A DNA stretch of 64,000 nucleotides from Oscillospiraceae bacterium (lineage in GTDB: Bacteria; Bacillota; Clostridia; Oscillospirales; Oscillospiraceae): NCBI GenBank assembly GCA_015067835.1, contig SVLS01000002.1:62001-126000 (forward strand), given 5' to 3'. A model generated the notes under the pieces. It did no database searches. It was not told where the DNA came from and saw only the letters and a list, made by a program, of their open reading frames with translations. Every line of letters starts with the position of its first letter. The first letter of the stretch is position 1. Positions 23,661 to 32,469 of the stretch are shown one piece after another. Both the position numbers and the translations under genes were made by a program.

Positions 23661-25787
23661 TTAGCTGATTTGGTTTTCTCCGGCGTTCATATTGCCCATA
23701 ATCTCTGCTTCAAAGTAGGTGTCCAGCAGGGCTTTGGCAATCCGCCCCATGGTTCGGCCGTGTCCGGCCTTTTCGCCGTATACCACAATGGCGATTTCCG
23801 GGTCGTCATAGGGTGCGTAGCAGATAAAAGCACCGTTGTCAGAACCACCGGAATCTGTTTCGGCAGTACCGGTTTTAGCGGCGACAGCAATGGGGTAGTT
23901 ACCCAAAATGCTTCTGGCTGTACCGCTGAGCACCACATCCCGCATACCCTGAGTGTAAGCTCTGTAAGCATCATCGGAGATTTCCAGCTTGCTGATAATT
24001 TCCGGCGTGTTGACGAATTCCAGATGCTTATAATCCGGGGAGATGACCCGATTCAGGAAGGTTGCCTTGTAGCGAGTACCCCGGTTTGCCAGAGTAGAAG
24101 TATAAACGCACAGCTGCATGGGGGTAAATTTGTTGTCAGACTGTCCGATGGACGCCATAATCCGGTCAGCAGGATAGAAGCCGCTGAAGCCCTCCTGGGG
24201 GTGAAGCAATGCTTTGGTTTCTGCGTTGGCGCGATAGCCGGTGTACTCAAACAGCTCCACGCCGGTTTTTTCGCCCAAGCCCAGATGCTTCGCGGTGGAA
24301 TCCACCACATCCCATTTTTCTGCGCCCAGCTCATCTGCCAGCTGATAGAAATAGTAGTTACAGGACACGCACAGCGCGTAAGAAGCATTGACATAGCCGT
24401 GGGTTTTGCCGTTCATTGTCCAGGTCAGACAGTTGGCACTGAAGTTGGGAAGATATTTGCTGAAAATACCCTTGTCCTGATATTGGGTGGAGCTGGAGAT
24501 GGTTTTGCTGTTGATGCCGGCGATCACCATAGACATTTTGTAGGTAGAGCCGGGGGAATAGGTGGCCATCAGCGCCCGGTTGAACAAAGGAGCAAAGGGC
24601 TGCTCCAGCAGGTCGTTGTAATCCTCGCGGAAAGTGGAGAGACTGTAGGTGGGATAGCTGGCACAGGCAAGCACCTGACCGGTTTTTACATCCATTACCA
24701 CCACGCTGCCGCCTTCGGCATCAGAGCCGTCGGGGATTTCGTCGTCATCGGGGTTGGGGTCTACCGTTTCCCGTAATTCGGTAATCAAATCGTCCAGCTG
24801 TTCTTCTGCAGTGGTCTGCAGGTCCAGGTCAATGGTCAGTTCCACATTCTTGCCGGCGATGGGGCGCAGCTCCTTGCCGGTTTCCTTATCTACCTGATAA
24901 TACTGGTCGATGAGCGTTCCGTCGGAGGTGGTCACGTCCACCCGATAACCGTCCACGCCGTGCAGATATTCCTCGAAGGCTTCTTCAAAGCCGCTTTGCC
25001 CTACCATGGCGTCCTTCTGATAGGTGTCCTTGTATTTATAAATCTCATCCCACTGCTTGGTGGTGATGGCGCCAATATAGCCCAAAATATGAGCACCATA
25101 GTCCGTGTTGTACACGCGGACCATGGATTCTTCTGTATTCAGACCGGGAATGCTCAACTCCAGAATGGCAGCCAGAATCCGGTTGTCCACATCCTCCATA
25201 AAAACATAGTTGGGAAGATTGGTAATATCCTGCCGCAGGCGCAGCTCATACCGCAAGCCGATGACCGCCCGGGCATCCGCATCCGACCAGCTGTTGGGAA
25301 TGCCGTAATAGGTGCGCAGGGAGCGAATCAGCACAGGGGCTGTAATGTCCGAGTCCAGACCGCCGGCCACTACAGGCAGATATGCCTGAAAATGGCTCTG
25401 TCCGGCAGCACCGACCTCGCTGAGGGTGTACTGGAAAGGAACATCCTTGGTGATGGGGAAATGCTCGTTATATTCCAAGCCCATTTCCCGGCACAGCACT
25501 ACCAGCTTCAGCAGATGCTCGTTGACATTTCCGTTGCTCAAGGTCACAAAATGATTGAAAACCATATCGTAAGAGGCACGGTTCGTCACCAGAACGTTGC
25601 CGTTCCGGTCCAAAATGTCACCCCGCGCTGCCTTGACCCGGGTAATGGTATAAAACTTTTTCACATTATCCGTACTGCCGCCGGTCTGGACAATCTGCAG
25701 GTTATAAAGCCGCAGCGCAAAAAAACCGATGAGCAGGCAGAACAGAGTCAGCAAAACGGTTACGCGTAACCGGGTTATTCTTTCCAT
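23661..25787 (-). CDS. mrdA: Penicillin-binding protein 2 (class B, elongasome transpeptidase)
   Basis: A 708-residue class B PBP. A membrane helix spans about residues 7-27, a dimerisation/pedestal domain follows, and the transpeptidase domain carries SPGSTYK (SxxK, near 410), SCN (near 475) and AAKTGTAE (KTG, near 635). It cross-links lateral-wall peptidoglycan with the MreCD complex encoded just upstream. It overlaps mreD by 13 bases, so translation is coupled. The matching RodA is not in the window. Confidence 0.92.
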   Translation of the reverse strand: MERITRLRVTVLLTLFCLLIGFFALRLYNLQIVQTGGSTDNVKKFYTITRVKAARGDILDRNGNVLVTNRASYDMVFNHFVTLSNGNVNEHLLKLVVLCREMGLEYNEHFPITKDVPFQYTLSEVGAAGQSHFQAYLPVVAGGLDSDITAPVLIRSLRTYYGIPNSWSDADARAVIGLRYELRLRQDITNLPNYVFMEDVDNRILAAILELSIPGLNTEESMVRVYNTDYGAHILGYIGAITTKQWDEIYKYKDTYQKDAMVGQSGFEEAFEEYLHGVDGYRVDVTTSDGTLIDQYYQVDKETGKELRPIAGKNVELTIDLDLQTTAEEQLDDLITELRETVDPNPDDDEIPDGSDAEGGSVVVMDVKTGQVLACASYPTYSLSTFREDYNDLLEQPFAPLFNRALMATYSPGSTYKMSMVIAGINSKTISSSTQYQDKGIFSKYLPNFSANCLTWTMNGKTHGYVNASYALCVSCNYYFYQLADELGAEKWDVVDSTAKHLGLGEKTGVELFEYTGYRANAETKALLHPQEGFSGFYPADRIMASIGQSDNKFTPMQLCVYTSTLANRGTRYKATFLNRVISPDYKHLEFVNTPEIISKLEISDDAYRAYTQGMRDVVLSGTARSILGNYPIAVAAKTGTAETDSGGSDNGAFICYAPYDDPEIAIVVYGEKAGHGRTMGRIAKALLDTYFEAEIMGNMNAGENQIS

Positions 25788-26356
25788 GATTCTCCTCCGA
25801 TTTTGCAGATGGACAAAAAGATGGGATACACCACCGGTATCACCAGTACAGAAAGCAGACCGCAGACGGCAAAAACGCCAAAGCGGTGGATGGTGGTAAT
25901 GCCGATGAACAAGCCGATGGCGAACACTGCCAGCTCATAAAGCATCACTCCCACAGCGGCACACAAAAAGGTGGAGCTGAATCGCCGCTGGAGATAGTTG
26001 ATGCGGAAAATACACAGCAAGGTTCCCAGTCCGGTAATCAGGGCAATGACATAGGTTCCGGGAGCAGTACCGGAAAAATAGTACACTGTGGAGCTGATAA
26101 TGGTGAAAATCGCCGTTGTTTCCGGCTTGAAAAACATGGCGCAGACCAAAATGCCGCAGACCACCAAATCAAAGGTTGCACCGAAAATCTCCACCCGGCA
26201 CAGCACCACATCCTGAAGCAGGGAAAGAAAAATCAAAAAAAGGCTGATTAAAATCCATTTCAGGAGACCTTTGCGCTGTGTGGGGGTCAAATACAGCTTT
26301 TTCAGCGTACCTTCGGTACGGTCCGGCTTAAAATCACGCTTGCGTTTCCAAAACAT
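25775..26356 (-). CDS. mreD: Rod shape-determining protein MreD
   Basis: A 193-residue integral membrane protein with about five helices after a basic N-terminal 30 residues. LISLFLIFLSLLQDVVLCRV and the following FGATFDLVVCGILV helix match MreD. Identification also rests on its position between mreC and the class B PBP gene. It starts 5 bases after mreC ends. Confidence 0.88.
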   Translation of the reverse strand: MFWKRKRDFKPDRTEGTLKKLYLTPTQRKGLLKWILISLFLIFLSLLQDVVLCRVEIFGATFDLVVCGILVCAMFFKPETTAIFTIISSTVYYFSGTAPGTYVIALITGLGTLLCIFRINYLQRRFSSTFLCAAVGVMLYELAVFAIGLFIGITTIHRFGVFAVCGLLSVLVIPVVYPIFLSICKIGGESWKE

Positions 26357-26361
26357 AGCAC

Positions 26362-27192
26362 TTACTCCGTCCCGAAGCTGGTCAGAATAAACACCTGCTC
26401 CAGGGAGCTGATGTCCGCCGCCGGCTCCAAAATTGCATACTTGGCAATGCCGTTATCCGTCAAATCCCAGTCCACGATTTTTCCCAGCACCAAATTTCGG
26501 GGATAAACCGTAGAACCGGCTGTCACCACCTGGTCGTTGTTCCGAATGACGGCAGCTGAGGGCAGATAATCCATCCGCAGCATACCGGGAAGACCGGAGG
26601 CATAGCTGCCCCGCACCATACCGGAATAGCCGGAGGAAGCGATGGTGGCGCTGATGTCCAAAGAGGAATCCAGCACGGAGGTGACGACCGCATAATTGCT
26701 GCCCACCTGGGTGACGACACCCACCATAGCACCGGTTTCCGTAATGGCGCACATTCCTTCCTTGATGCCGGAGCCGGCGCCGCAGTTGATGGTGAAGGAA
26801 TAGGACCAGTCGTTGCTGCTGCGGGCAATGATATAGCCGTCCACCAGCTCATAATCCGGATGCTCCTTCGTAAGGTTCAGCAGCTCCCGCAGACGGTCGT
26901 TTTCCCGCTTGATAGAGGCGGCATCCCGATTGTCACCCTGTGCTTGTGCCAGTTGTTCCCGCAGCTCTTCGTTTTCTGCCGCCAGCTGCTCATATTTGAA
27001 AATGTAGTCATAAATCTGCTCAGCCTGGTCCGTCAATGCGCTGGCACCGGAGCGCAGGGGCGTCAAAATTCCCTGCACCACCAAGTCTCCCACAGTCACC
27101 CCCATCAGGTTGGTGGCAACTGCCAGACCGGCAGAAAGCAGCATCGCTACAATGAGAATAATTTTCACTTTTTTGGTAAAAAGATGTCTCAT
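26362..27192 (-). CDS. mreC: Rod shape-determining protein MreC
   Basis: A 276-residue protein with an N-terminal membrane anchor (about 10-30), a coiled coil (about 65-105, QLAAENEELREQLAQAQ) and a beta-rich extracellular domain with VDGYIIARSSNDWSYSFTIN and the DQVVTAGSTVYPRNLVLGKI closing motif. It scaffolds PBP2 outside the cell. The usual mreB is absent upstream; maf lies there instead. Confidence 0.92.
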   Translation of the reverse strand: MRHLFTKKVKIILIVAMLLSAGLAVATNLMGVTVGDLVVQGILTPLRSGASALTDQAEQIYDYIFKYEQLAAENEELREQLAQAQGDNRDAASIKRENDRLRELLNLTKEHPDYELVDGYIIARSSNDWSYSFTINCGAGSGIKEGMCAITETGAMVGVVTQVGSNYAVVTSVLDSSLDISATIASSGYSGMVRGSYASGLPGMLRMDYLPSAAVIRNNDQVVTAGSTVYPRNLVLGKIVDWDLTDNGIAKYAILEPAADISSLEQVFILTSFGTE

Positions 27193-27201
27193 AATAACTC
27201 C

Positions 27202-27765
27202 TTAAAACAGCTCCGGCGCAATTTGACGGAGCATTTTCCACAGCGTACAAACCGGCAGACCCATTACATTGTAATAATCGCCCACCATTTTTTCTGCGAA
27301 CAGTGCCGCACCGCCCTGAATGCCGTAAGCACCGGCCTTGTCCATGGGCTCGCCGGTGGCAACATAGGCGGCAATTTCTTCCCGGGACAGGTCGCGGAAA
27401 TGAATGTCCGTCACCTCTGTTTTGGAAAGAATCGCCTCTCCACGAACAACGGTGACACCGGTCATCACCTGATGGTCTCTGCCGGACAGCAAAGAGAGCA
27501 TTTCTTCTGCCTGTGCGGTATCCTTGGGCTTTCCCAAAATCTGACCGTTGCATACCACAATGGTATCCGCCGCAATGACCACATCCTCCGGCTTTCTTGC
27601 CACCGCCAGTGCTTTTTCCCGGCTGACCCGGGCGACCTCGTCACAGGCGCAGACATCGGGGTTCATTGCTTCATCAATATCCGCTACCCGCACAACAAAG
27701 GGCAGCCGAAACAATCCCAACAATTCCCGTCTCCGGGGGGATTGGGATGCGAGTATCAATTCCAT
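27202..27765 (-). CDS. maf: Maf family nucleoside triphosphate pyrophosphatase
   Basis: A 187-residue Maf protein, which hydrolyses non-canonical or pyrimidine nucleoside triphosphates (dTTP/UTP type) and is linked to septum inhibition. Signature segments are LILASQSPRRRELLG, VVIAADTIVVCNGQILGKP and TGEPMDKAGAYGIQGGA. It precedes mreC by 9 bases, a common Firmicutes arrangement. Confidence 0.95.
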   Translation of the reverse strand: MELILASQSPRRRELLGLFRLPFVVRVADIDEAMNPDVCACDEVARVSREKALAVARKPEDVVIAADTIVVCNGQILGKPKDTAQAEEMLSLLSGRDHQVMTGVTVVRGEAILSKTEVTDIHFRDLSREEIAAYVATGEPMDKAGAYGIQGGAALFAEKMVGDYYNVMGLPVCTLWKMLRQIAPELF

Positions 27766-27786
27766 AACAGGATTCCTTTCAGGTGC

Positions 27787-29868
27787 TTATTCCAGACCTC
27801 TGAGATACAGACCTCTGGTGCAGGAGCCGGGGTCAAAGGTGGTGGGATTGAGATAGCTTTCCAGCACCGAATCCACTTCCCGGGGACTTTCTGTGGTGAA
27901 ATACAGCCGGATGCCCCACAGCCCCAAACGACCCAAATCCTTCTGGCGGTCCAGCCAGTTCAGCTTTTTGCCGTTGAGCAAAATGCTGCGGCAATGGTCG
28001 CCGTCCTTGATGATGGGGAATTCTGCACCGGTTTTGTCCATCAGCTTACTGGTGGTTTGATTGCAGGTGCAGTAGCCGGTACGGCCGCGAATCAAGCAGT
28101 TTTCCGTCACCATCAGCGGCAGACGGCCGTAAGCAAGAATCTCGCAGGGAACAGCCTTGGATACGTCCCGGATTTGGGGGAGTGTCATTTCAAAGCTCAA
28201 GGTGGCGCTTTTCAGCTCCAGCTCCCGCATCAGATTCACAGCCCGGGAGTTGTACAAATTCAGACCGTAGTCTCCCCGGATATTCAGACCTGCCTCCCGT
28301 ACAGGAAGCAGCAGACCCAGATTTCCAATCAGCGCATCCCGAACACCCATTTGCCGCACAATGCGGAGCTGATCCTTCAGCTGCCCCAGCTCGTGATCCG
28401 GCACAATACGGGGAAGCACAGCCGTCACTCTGGTGCGGCGGTTCAGCTCGTGGCAGAAGATGGGGTCTTCCACCAGAATATGCAGGGGGACATACAGCGC
28501 CTGCGGCTTCAATTTCAGCAGACGGTCTGTAATCTGCTCCCGGTTGGTCACCTGCACGATGGGGGCAGGTGTTTCCTTGGGACCGGCAAACTGCGCCGGC
28601 TTTTTGGGACGGCGCAAAGCGGGATTGTCCCGTCTTGCCCGCAGGGCAGTCAGCTGATTGAGGGCATCCCGGCGCAGGCCGTTAATGGCGGCGGCGGAGA
28701 TGGTCAAGCCGTCTTCAATGGTGCAGGAAAAATCTGCACAATAGTAGGGCGTTCCGCCGGTTTTCGACAGGCGCTCCTTCAACATTTCTTCATTCAGGGC
28801 GACAGCCCGTGCCGCTTCTGCCGCCGGACCGGTTACCCGACAGCTTCGACCTTGAGAGTCTGTCACAGTCAGGGATGTCTCCTGAACGGTGACCACCGCA
28901 TAAAAGGAAACCGGCACCAGAGGATGCTCTGTGGATTCATAGGTGGCGCGGGTCTTTGCCAGCCACTTGGGATCGTCGTATTTATCCTCCCGCACACCGA
29001 ACATGGACTGTCCGATTCTGCCGGTATAGTAGCCATCCGTAAAGCCCTGACGGTTAAAGGCGGCAGACAGCGTGTCCATCATCTCCCGGGTAACCGGCTC
29101 GCCGTCCAAAGCACGGCGGTATACGCCGGTGACAGCCGCCACATATTCCGGCCGCTTCATCCGACCCTCCAGCTTCAGGGAAGCAACACCCATATTTTTA
29201 AGCTCCTGCAGATGGGAAAGCAGGCAGTTATCCTTCAGGCTGAGGGGATAGCGACCCTCCTGCCGACCGTAGCCGTAGCTTTGACGGCAGGGCTGTGCGC
29301 ACCGACCGCGGTTGCCGGAGCGACCGCCGATGGCGGCGGACAGATAGCACTGCCCGGAATAGCACATACACAGCGCGCCGTGACCGAACACCTCAATCTC
29401 AATGGGAGAGTTGGCGGTGATATAGTGAATGTCCTCCCGGCTCAGCTCCCGGCTCAGCACCACCCGGGAAAGTCCCATTGCGGCACAGAACAGCACACCG
29501 GGCAGGGAGTGGATGGTCATTTGGGTAGAGCCGTGCAGAGGAATATGGGGTGCAATTTCCTGACAGAGCTGAACCACAGCCAAATCCTGCACGATAAAGG
29601 CGTCCACATTGCTCATTGCCGCATCCCGAATCAACTGACAAACCTCGCTCATTTCCCGATCGGAAACCAGCGTGTTCAGGGTCAGATGCACGGCGACACC
29701 GCGGACGTGGCAGTATTTTACCGCCTCGGTCAGCATCTGGGGTGTGAAGTTTTTTGCCCCTTGACGGGCGTTGAAAATACCGCTTCCCAGGTATACTGCA
29801 TCGGCGCCGTTTTGTACAGCTGCCTGCAGCGCTTCCATTGAGCCAGCAGGTGCCAGAAGTTCCAACAT
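27787..29868 (-). CDS. Peptidase U32 family protein (RlhA/TrhP-like RNA hydroxylation type)
   Basis: A 693-residue protein beginning LELLAPAGSMEALQAAVQNG with the U32 core EIEVFGHGALCMCYSGQCYLS and CAQPCRQSYGY, whose cysteines bind an Fe-S cluster in characterised members. The C-terminal half matches the long U32 type with an added collagenase-like domain. RlhA and TrhP of this family hydroxylate 23S rRNA or tRNA uridine using prephenate; protease function is doubtful. The start at 29868 has GGAGAG 9 bases upstream; an upstream extension covers promoter DNA. It leads the maf-mre operon. Confidence 0.85.
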   Translation of the reverse strand: MLELLAPAGSMEALQAAVQNGADAVYLGSGIFNARQGAKNFTPQMLTEAVKYCHVRGVAVHLTLNTLVSDREMSEVCQLIRDAAMSNVDAFIVQDLAVVQLCQEIAPHIPLHGSTQMTIHSLPGVLFCAAMGLSRVVLSRELSREDIHYITANSPIEIEVFGHGALCMCYSGQCYLSAAIGGRSGNRGRCAQPCRQSYGYGRQEGRYPLSLKDNCLLSHLQELKNMGVASLKLEGRMKRPEYVAAVTGVYRRALDGEPVTREMMDTLSAAFNRQGFTDGYYTGRIGQSMFGVREDKYDDPKWLAKTRATYESTEHPLVPVSFYAVVTVQETSLTVTDSQGRSCRVTGPAAEAARAVALNEEMLKERLSKTGGTPYYCADFSCTIEDGLTISAAAINGLRRDALNQLTALRARRDNPALRRPKKPAQFAGPKETPAPIVQVTNREQITDRLLKLKPQALYVPLHILVEDPIFCHELNRRTRVTAVLPRIVPDHELGQLKDQLRIVRQMGVRDALIGNLGLLLPVREAGLNIRGDYGLNLYNSRAVNLMRELELKSATLSFEMTLPQIRDVSKAVPCEILAYGRLPLMVTENCLIRGRTGYCTCNQTTSKLMDKTGAEFPIIKDGDHCRSILLNGKKLNWLDRQKDLGRLGLWGIRLYFTTESPREVDSVLESYLNPTTFDPGSCTRGLYLRGLE

Positions 29869-29904
29869 AAGCAATTTCTCTCCAATAAGGTATACTTGCT
29901 CTAC

Positions 29905-29933
29905 ATTATACCACAATATAGACAGAAGTTCTA
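29905..29933 (-). promoter_or_regulatory. Promoter of the U32-maf-mreCD-PBP2 operon, with overlapping inverted repeat
   Basis: Minus strand extended -10 TGG-TATAAT with only a weak -35 (TAGAAC, 17 bases). An inverted repeat GGTATA-N12-TATACC (29889-29912) overlaps the -10 and start point and might bind a regulator. Confidence 0.5.
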
Positions 29934-30007
29934 GTACGGACTTTGAATTTTTCATAAATAATCCAGAAAAAATTGGGAAACAATAGCATCGAAAAGGTGG
30001 TGGCAAT

Positions 30008-31084
30008 ATGCAGGAATTTTCCTGTGAAACCAGGATTGTGATGGGCAGGGGGGTAATTTCCGCCCTGAAGGCCTGGAATTTTCAAAAGCTTTTGGTCGTT
30101 TCTGACCCGTTTTTCTCGCAAAATGGATGGGCAGCGCGCCTGGGCGCGCAGGCGGCGCAGTATGAGGTGTTCGATGGCGTAAAGCCCGACCCCTCTGTTT
30201 CTCTGGTGGCCGAGGGGACAGCCCAGCTTCTTCGCTTTCAGCCCGATGGTCTGGTGGCTATTGGCGGCGGCAGCGCGATGGATTGCGCCAAGGCAATGGC
30301 ATATTTCAGCGGTCTGGAGCTTCCCTTGGTGGCAGTTCCCACTACCTCCGGCTCCGGCTCGGAGGTGACGGATTTTGCAATCCTGACCCACGACGGGGTG
30401 AAGCATCCTCTTGTGGATAAAAAGCTCCGTCCGAAAATGGCGATTTTGGAGGAGGAGCTGCTGGAGCAAATGCCTCCTGCTCTGATTGCAGACAGCGGCT
30501 TTGACGCCCTTTCCCATGCGTTGGAAAGCTGGGTGGGGAAAAAGGCAAATCCCGTTACCGATGCCCTTGCGCTGCAGGCCTTCCGCACTGTTTATTCTAT
30601 GCTGAATGCTTCCTTTGAGGGGGATAAGACGGTGAGATTGCAGGTGCATACTGCCGCAACCATGGCCGGCCTGTCCTTTACCCAGGCGGGCTTGGGGCTG
30701 TGCCACGCTATGGCCCACAGCATTGGTGGGCAGTTCCACATTCCCCACGGGCGGTTAAATGCCATTTTGCTTCCGGCGGTGATTGCCTGCAACAGCGAAG
30801 CGGTGGGCAGCCGCTATGCGGAGCTTTCCCGGCTAATCGGTCTGGGCGGCAGCAGCGATGCCATCGCGCTGCGCAATCTGAAAAACGGGCTGGTGCGCCT
30901 GCGCAATCAGCTGAAGCTGCCCGGCACGCTTTCCCAGGCGGGAGTAACCATTCATCAGCTGGAGGAAAAGACGGAGCAGATTGTTTCTGCCGCTGTGCAG
31001 GATCCCTGCTGTCAAACCAATCCCATGCCGGTGACACAGGATTTGGTGCGTCGGGTTTTGCGGGAGGTTGCCGGGCGTGGCTGA
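30008..31084 (+). CDS. eutG: Iron-containing alcohol dehydrogenase, EutG type
   Basis: A 358-residue group III alcohol dehydrogenase that reduces acetaldehyde to ethanol and recycles NAD+ in the microcompartment. NAD-binding GGGSAMDCAKAMAYF and PTTSGSGSEVTDFA are present, and the metal ligands are in DSGFDALSHALESWVG and CHAMAHSIGGQFHIPHG (one Asp, three His). It lacks an N-terminal extension resembling an encapsulation peptide. It is the first gene of the EUT operon, divergent from the U32 gene across 139 bases. No clear sigma-A promoter or antiterminator hairpin is seen upstream. Confidence 0.88.
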   Translation: MQEFSCETRIVMGRGVISALKAWNFQKLLVVSDPFFSQNGWAARLGAQAAQYEVFDGVKPDPSVSLVAEGTAQLLRFQPDGLVAIGGGSAMDCAKAMAYFSGLELPLVAVPTTSGSGSEVTDFAILTHDGVKHPLVDKKLRPKMAILEEELLEQMPPALIADSGFDALSHALESWVGKKANPVTDALALQAFRTVYSMLNASFEGDKTVRLQVHTAATMAGLSFTQAGLGLCHAMAHSIGGQFHIPHGRLNAILLPAVIACNSEAVGSRYAELSRLIGLGGSSDAIALRNLKNGLVRLRNQLKLPGTLSQAGVTIHQLEEKTEQIVSAAVQDPCCQTNPMPVTQDLVRRVLREVAGRG

Positions 31085-32450
31085 AGCATTGCTGAGCGTC
31101 GGCTTGGATGTGGGTACGACCTCCACCCAGATGATTGTTTCCCGGCTTACCGTTACCAATAACGCATCTGCCTTTACAGTGCCGGAGCTGGAGATTTCCA
31201 ATAGAGAAATTCTATATCGCAGCGCTGTGCACTTTACGCCATTATTGGAGGGAAATCTTGTTGATGGCGACAAAATTCGCCAGCTTGTGGAGGAAGAATA
31301 TCAAAATGCCGGAATTTCACGGGATGAAGTGGATACTGGTGCAGTTATCATCACCGGAGAAACCTCCCGGCGTGAAAATGCAAAAGCGGTGCTGTCTGCT
31401 CTGTCGGAATATGCCGGGGAATTTGTGGTCGCTACCGCAGGACCGGCGCTGGAAAGCATTTTGGCAGCCCGGGGTGCCGGGGCGGTTGCCGAGTCCCGTG
31501 CAACCGGTCAGCGTGTGTTTCACATGGACATCGGCGGCGGTACTTCCAATATGGCGCTGATTGAAAACGGTGAAATTTTGTGTACGGATTGTCTGAATGT
31601 GGGAGGCCGGCTGATTAAGCTGGATGGGGAAGGGCGCATTCACTATATCTCCCCGGTTTTGACAGGACTTTGCAAGCTTTCTCCCGGTGACCGGGCGACA
31701 GAGGAGGATTTGGCTTCCGTGGCGGCTTTGCTGGTGCAGGCACTGGAAATGGCCGCCGGGCTGCGGGAACCGACACCGCTTTTGCAGCAGCTTCGTTCCG
31801 CGGAGCTGGGAGATTTTCGGGGCTGTACAGTGGAAAATGCCGTCATTTCCTTCTCCGGCGGCGTGGCGGATTGCATCGAAAAAGAGCACGCTCCCTTCGC
31901 TTTCGGAGATATGGGTCCCATTTTGGGCAGGGAAATCCGGAAAAGCCGCCTGTGTCAAGGTCGTTACCGCATTGGGCAGGAGACCATCCGCGCCACCGTC
32001 ATTGGCGCCGGCTGCCACAGTGCCCAGCTTTCCGGCAGTACGGTTTTCTGTCAAAATGTCTCCCTGCCGTTGAAAAACCGCCCGGCGGTGGTGTTGGAGA
32101 AGGAAGCGCAAGCGCTTTCAGCCCCGGAACTGGGGGAACGCATCCGTCAAAAGCTTGCACAGCAGGATACCTTGCCAGTGTTGGCGCTTCCGGGATGGAA
32201 AGCGGAAAACTATGGCTGTCTGCGAAAATGGGCGGAGGTTCTTGCCCGGGCGTTGCCATCGCCGGTGCTGATTGCGGCGGAAACGGATATGGCAAAAGCC
32301 TTGGGGCAGGCCATTGCGCTGCACCGCAGGGGAGACGGCATTTTGTGCATTGACCGGGTAAAGCTGGCCCAGGGAGATTATCTGGATGTGGGGAATCCCG
32401 TTGGACCGGCATTCCCTGTGGTGATAAAAACTTTGATTTTGGAGCGTTAA
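31077..32450 (+). CDS. eutA: Ethanolamine ammonia-lyase reactivating factor
   Basis: A 457-residue ASKHA-fold ATPase that swaps damaged cobalamin in ethanolamine ammonia-lyase. Phosphate loops SVGLDVGTTSTQMIVS (near the N terminus) and FHMDIGGGTSNMALIENG are clear, followed by FSGGVADCI. The GTG at 31077 is preferred, with GGGAGG 9 bases upstream; it overlaps the last 8 bases of eutG. A TTG three codons earlier is possible. It is placed before eutE here, not beside eutB. Confidence 0.9.
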   Translation: MAEALLSVGLDVGTTSTQMIVSRLTVTNNASAFTVPELEISNREILYRSAVHFTPLLEGNLVDGDKIRQLVEEEYQNAGISRDEVDTGAVIITGETSRRENAKAVLSALSEYAGEFVVATAGPALESILAARGAGAVAESRATGQRVFHMDIGGGTSNMALIENGEILCTDCLNVGGRLIKLDGEGRIHYISPVLTGLCKLSPGDRATEEDLASVAALLVQALEMAAGLREPTPLLQQLRSAELGDFRGCTVENAVISFSGGVADCIEKEHAPFAFGDMGPILGREIRKSRLCQGRYRIGQETIRATVIGAGCHSAQLSGSTVFCQNVSLPLKNRPAVVLEKEAQALSAPELGERIRQKLAQQDTLPVLALPGWKAENYGCLRKWAEVLARALPSPVLIAAETDMAKALGQAIALHRRGDGILCIDRVKLAQGDYLDVGNPVGPAFPVVIKTLILER

Positions 32451-32469
32451 TTCGGAAAGGGATGATGGT

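Noticed and set aside
26860-29841. Nearly 1000-codon open frame antisense to maf and the U32 gene
   Set aside because: A shadow of codon use in the real genes; composition is low-complexity-like and without domains.
29869-30007. EutV-type antiterminator hairpins before eutG
   Set aside because: No paired hairpins with the conserved loop bases and no terminator were found in this short region.
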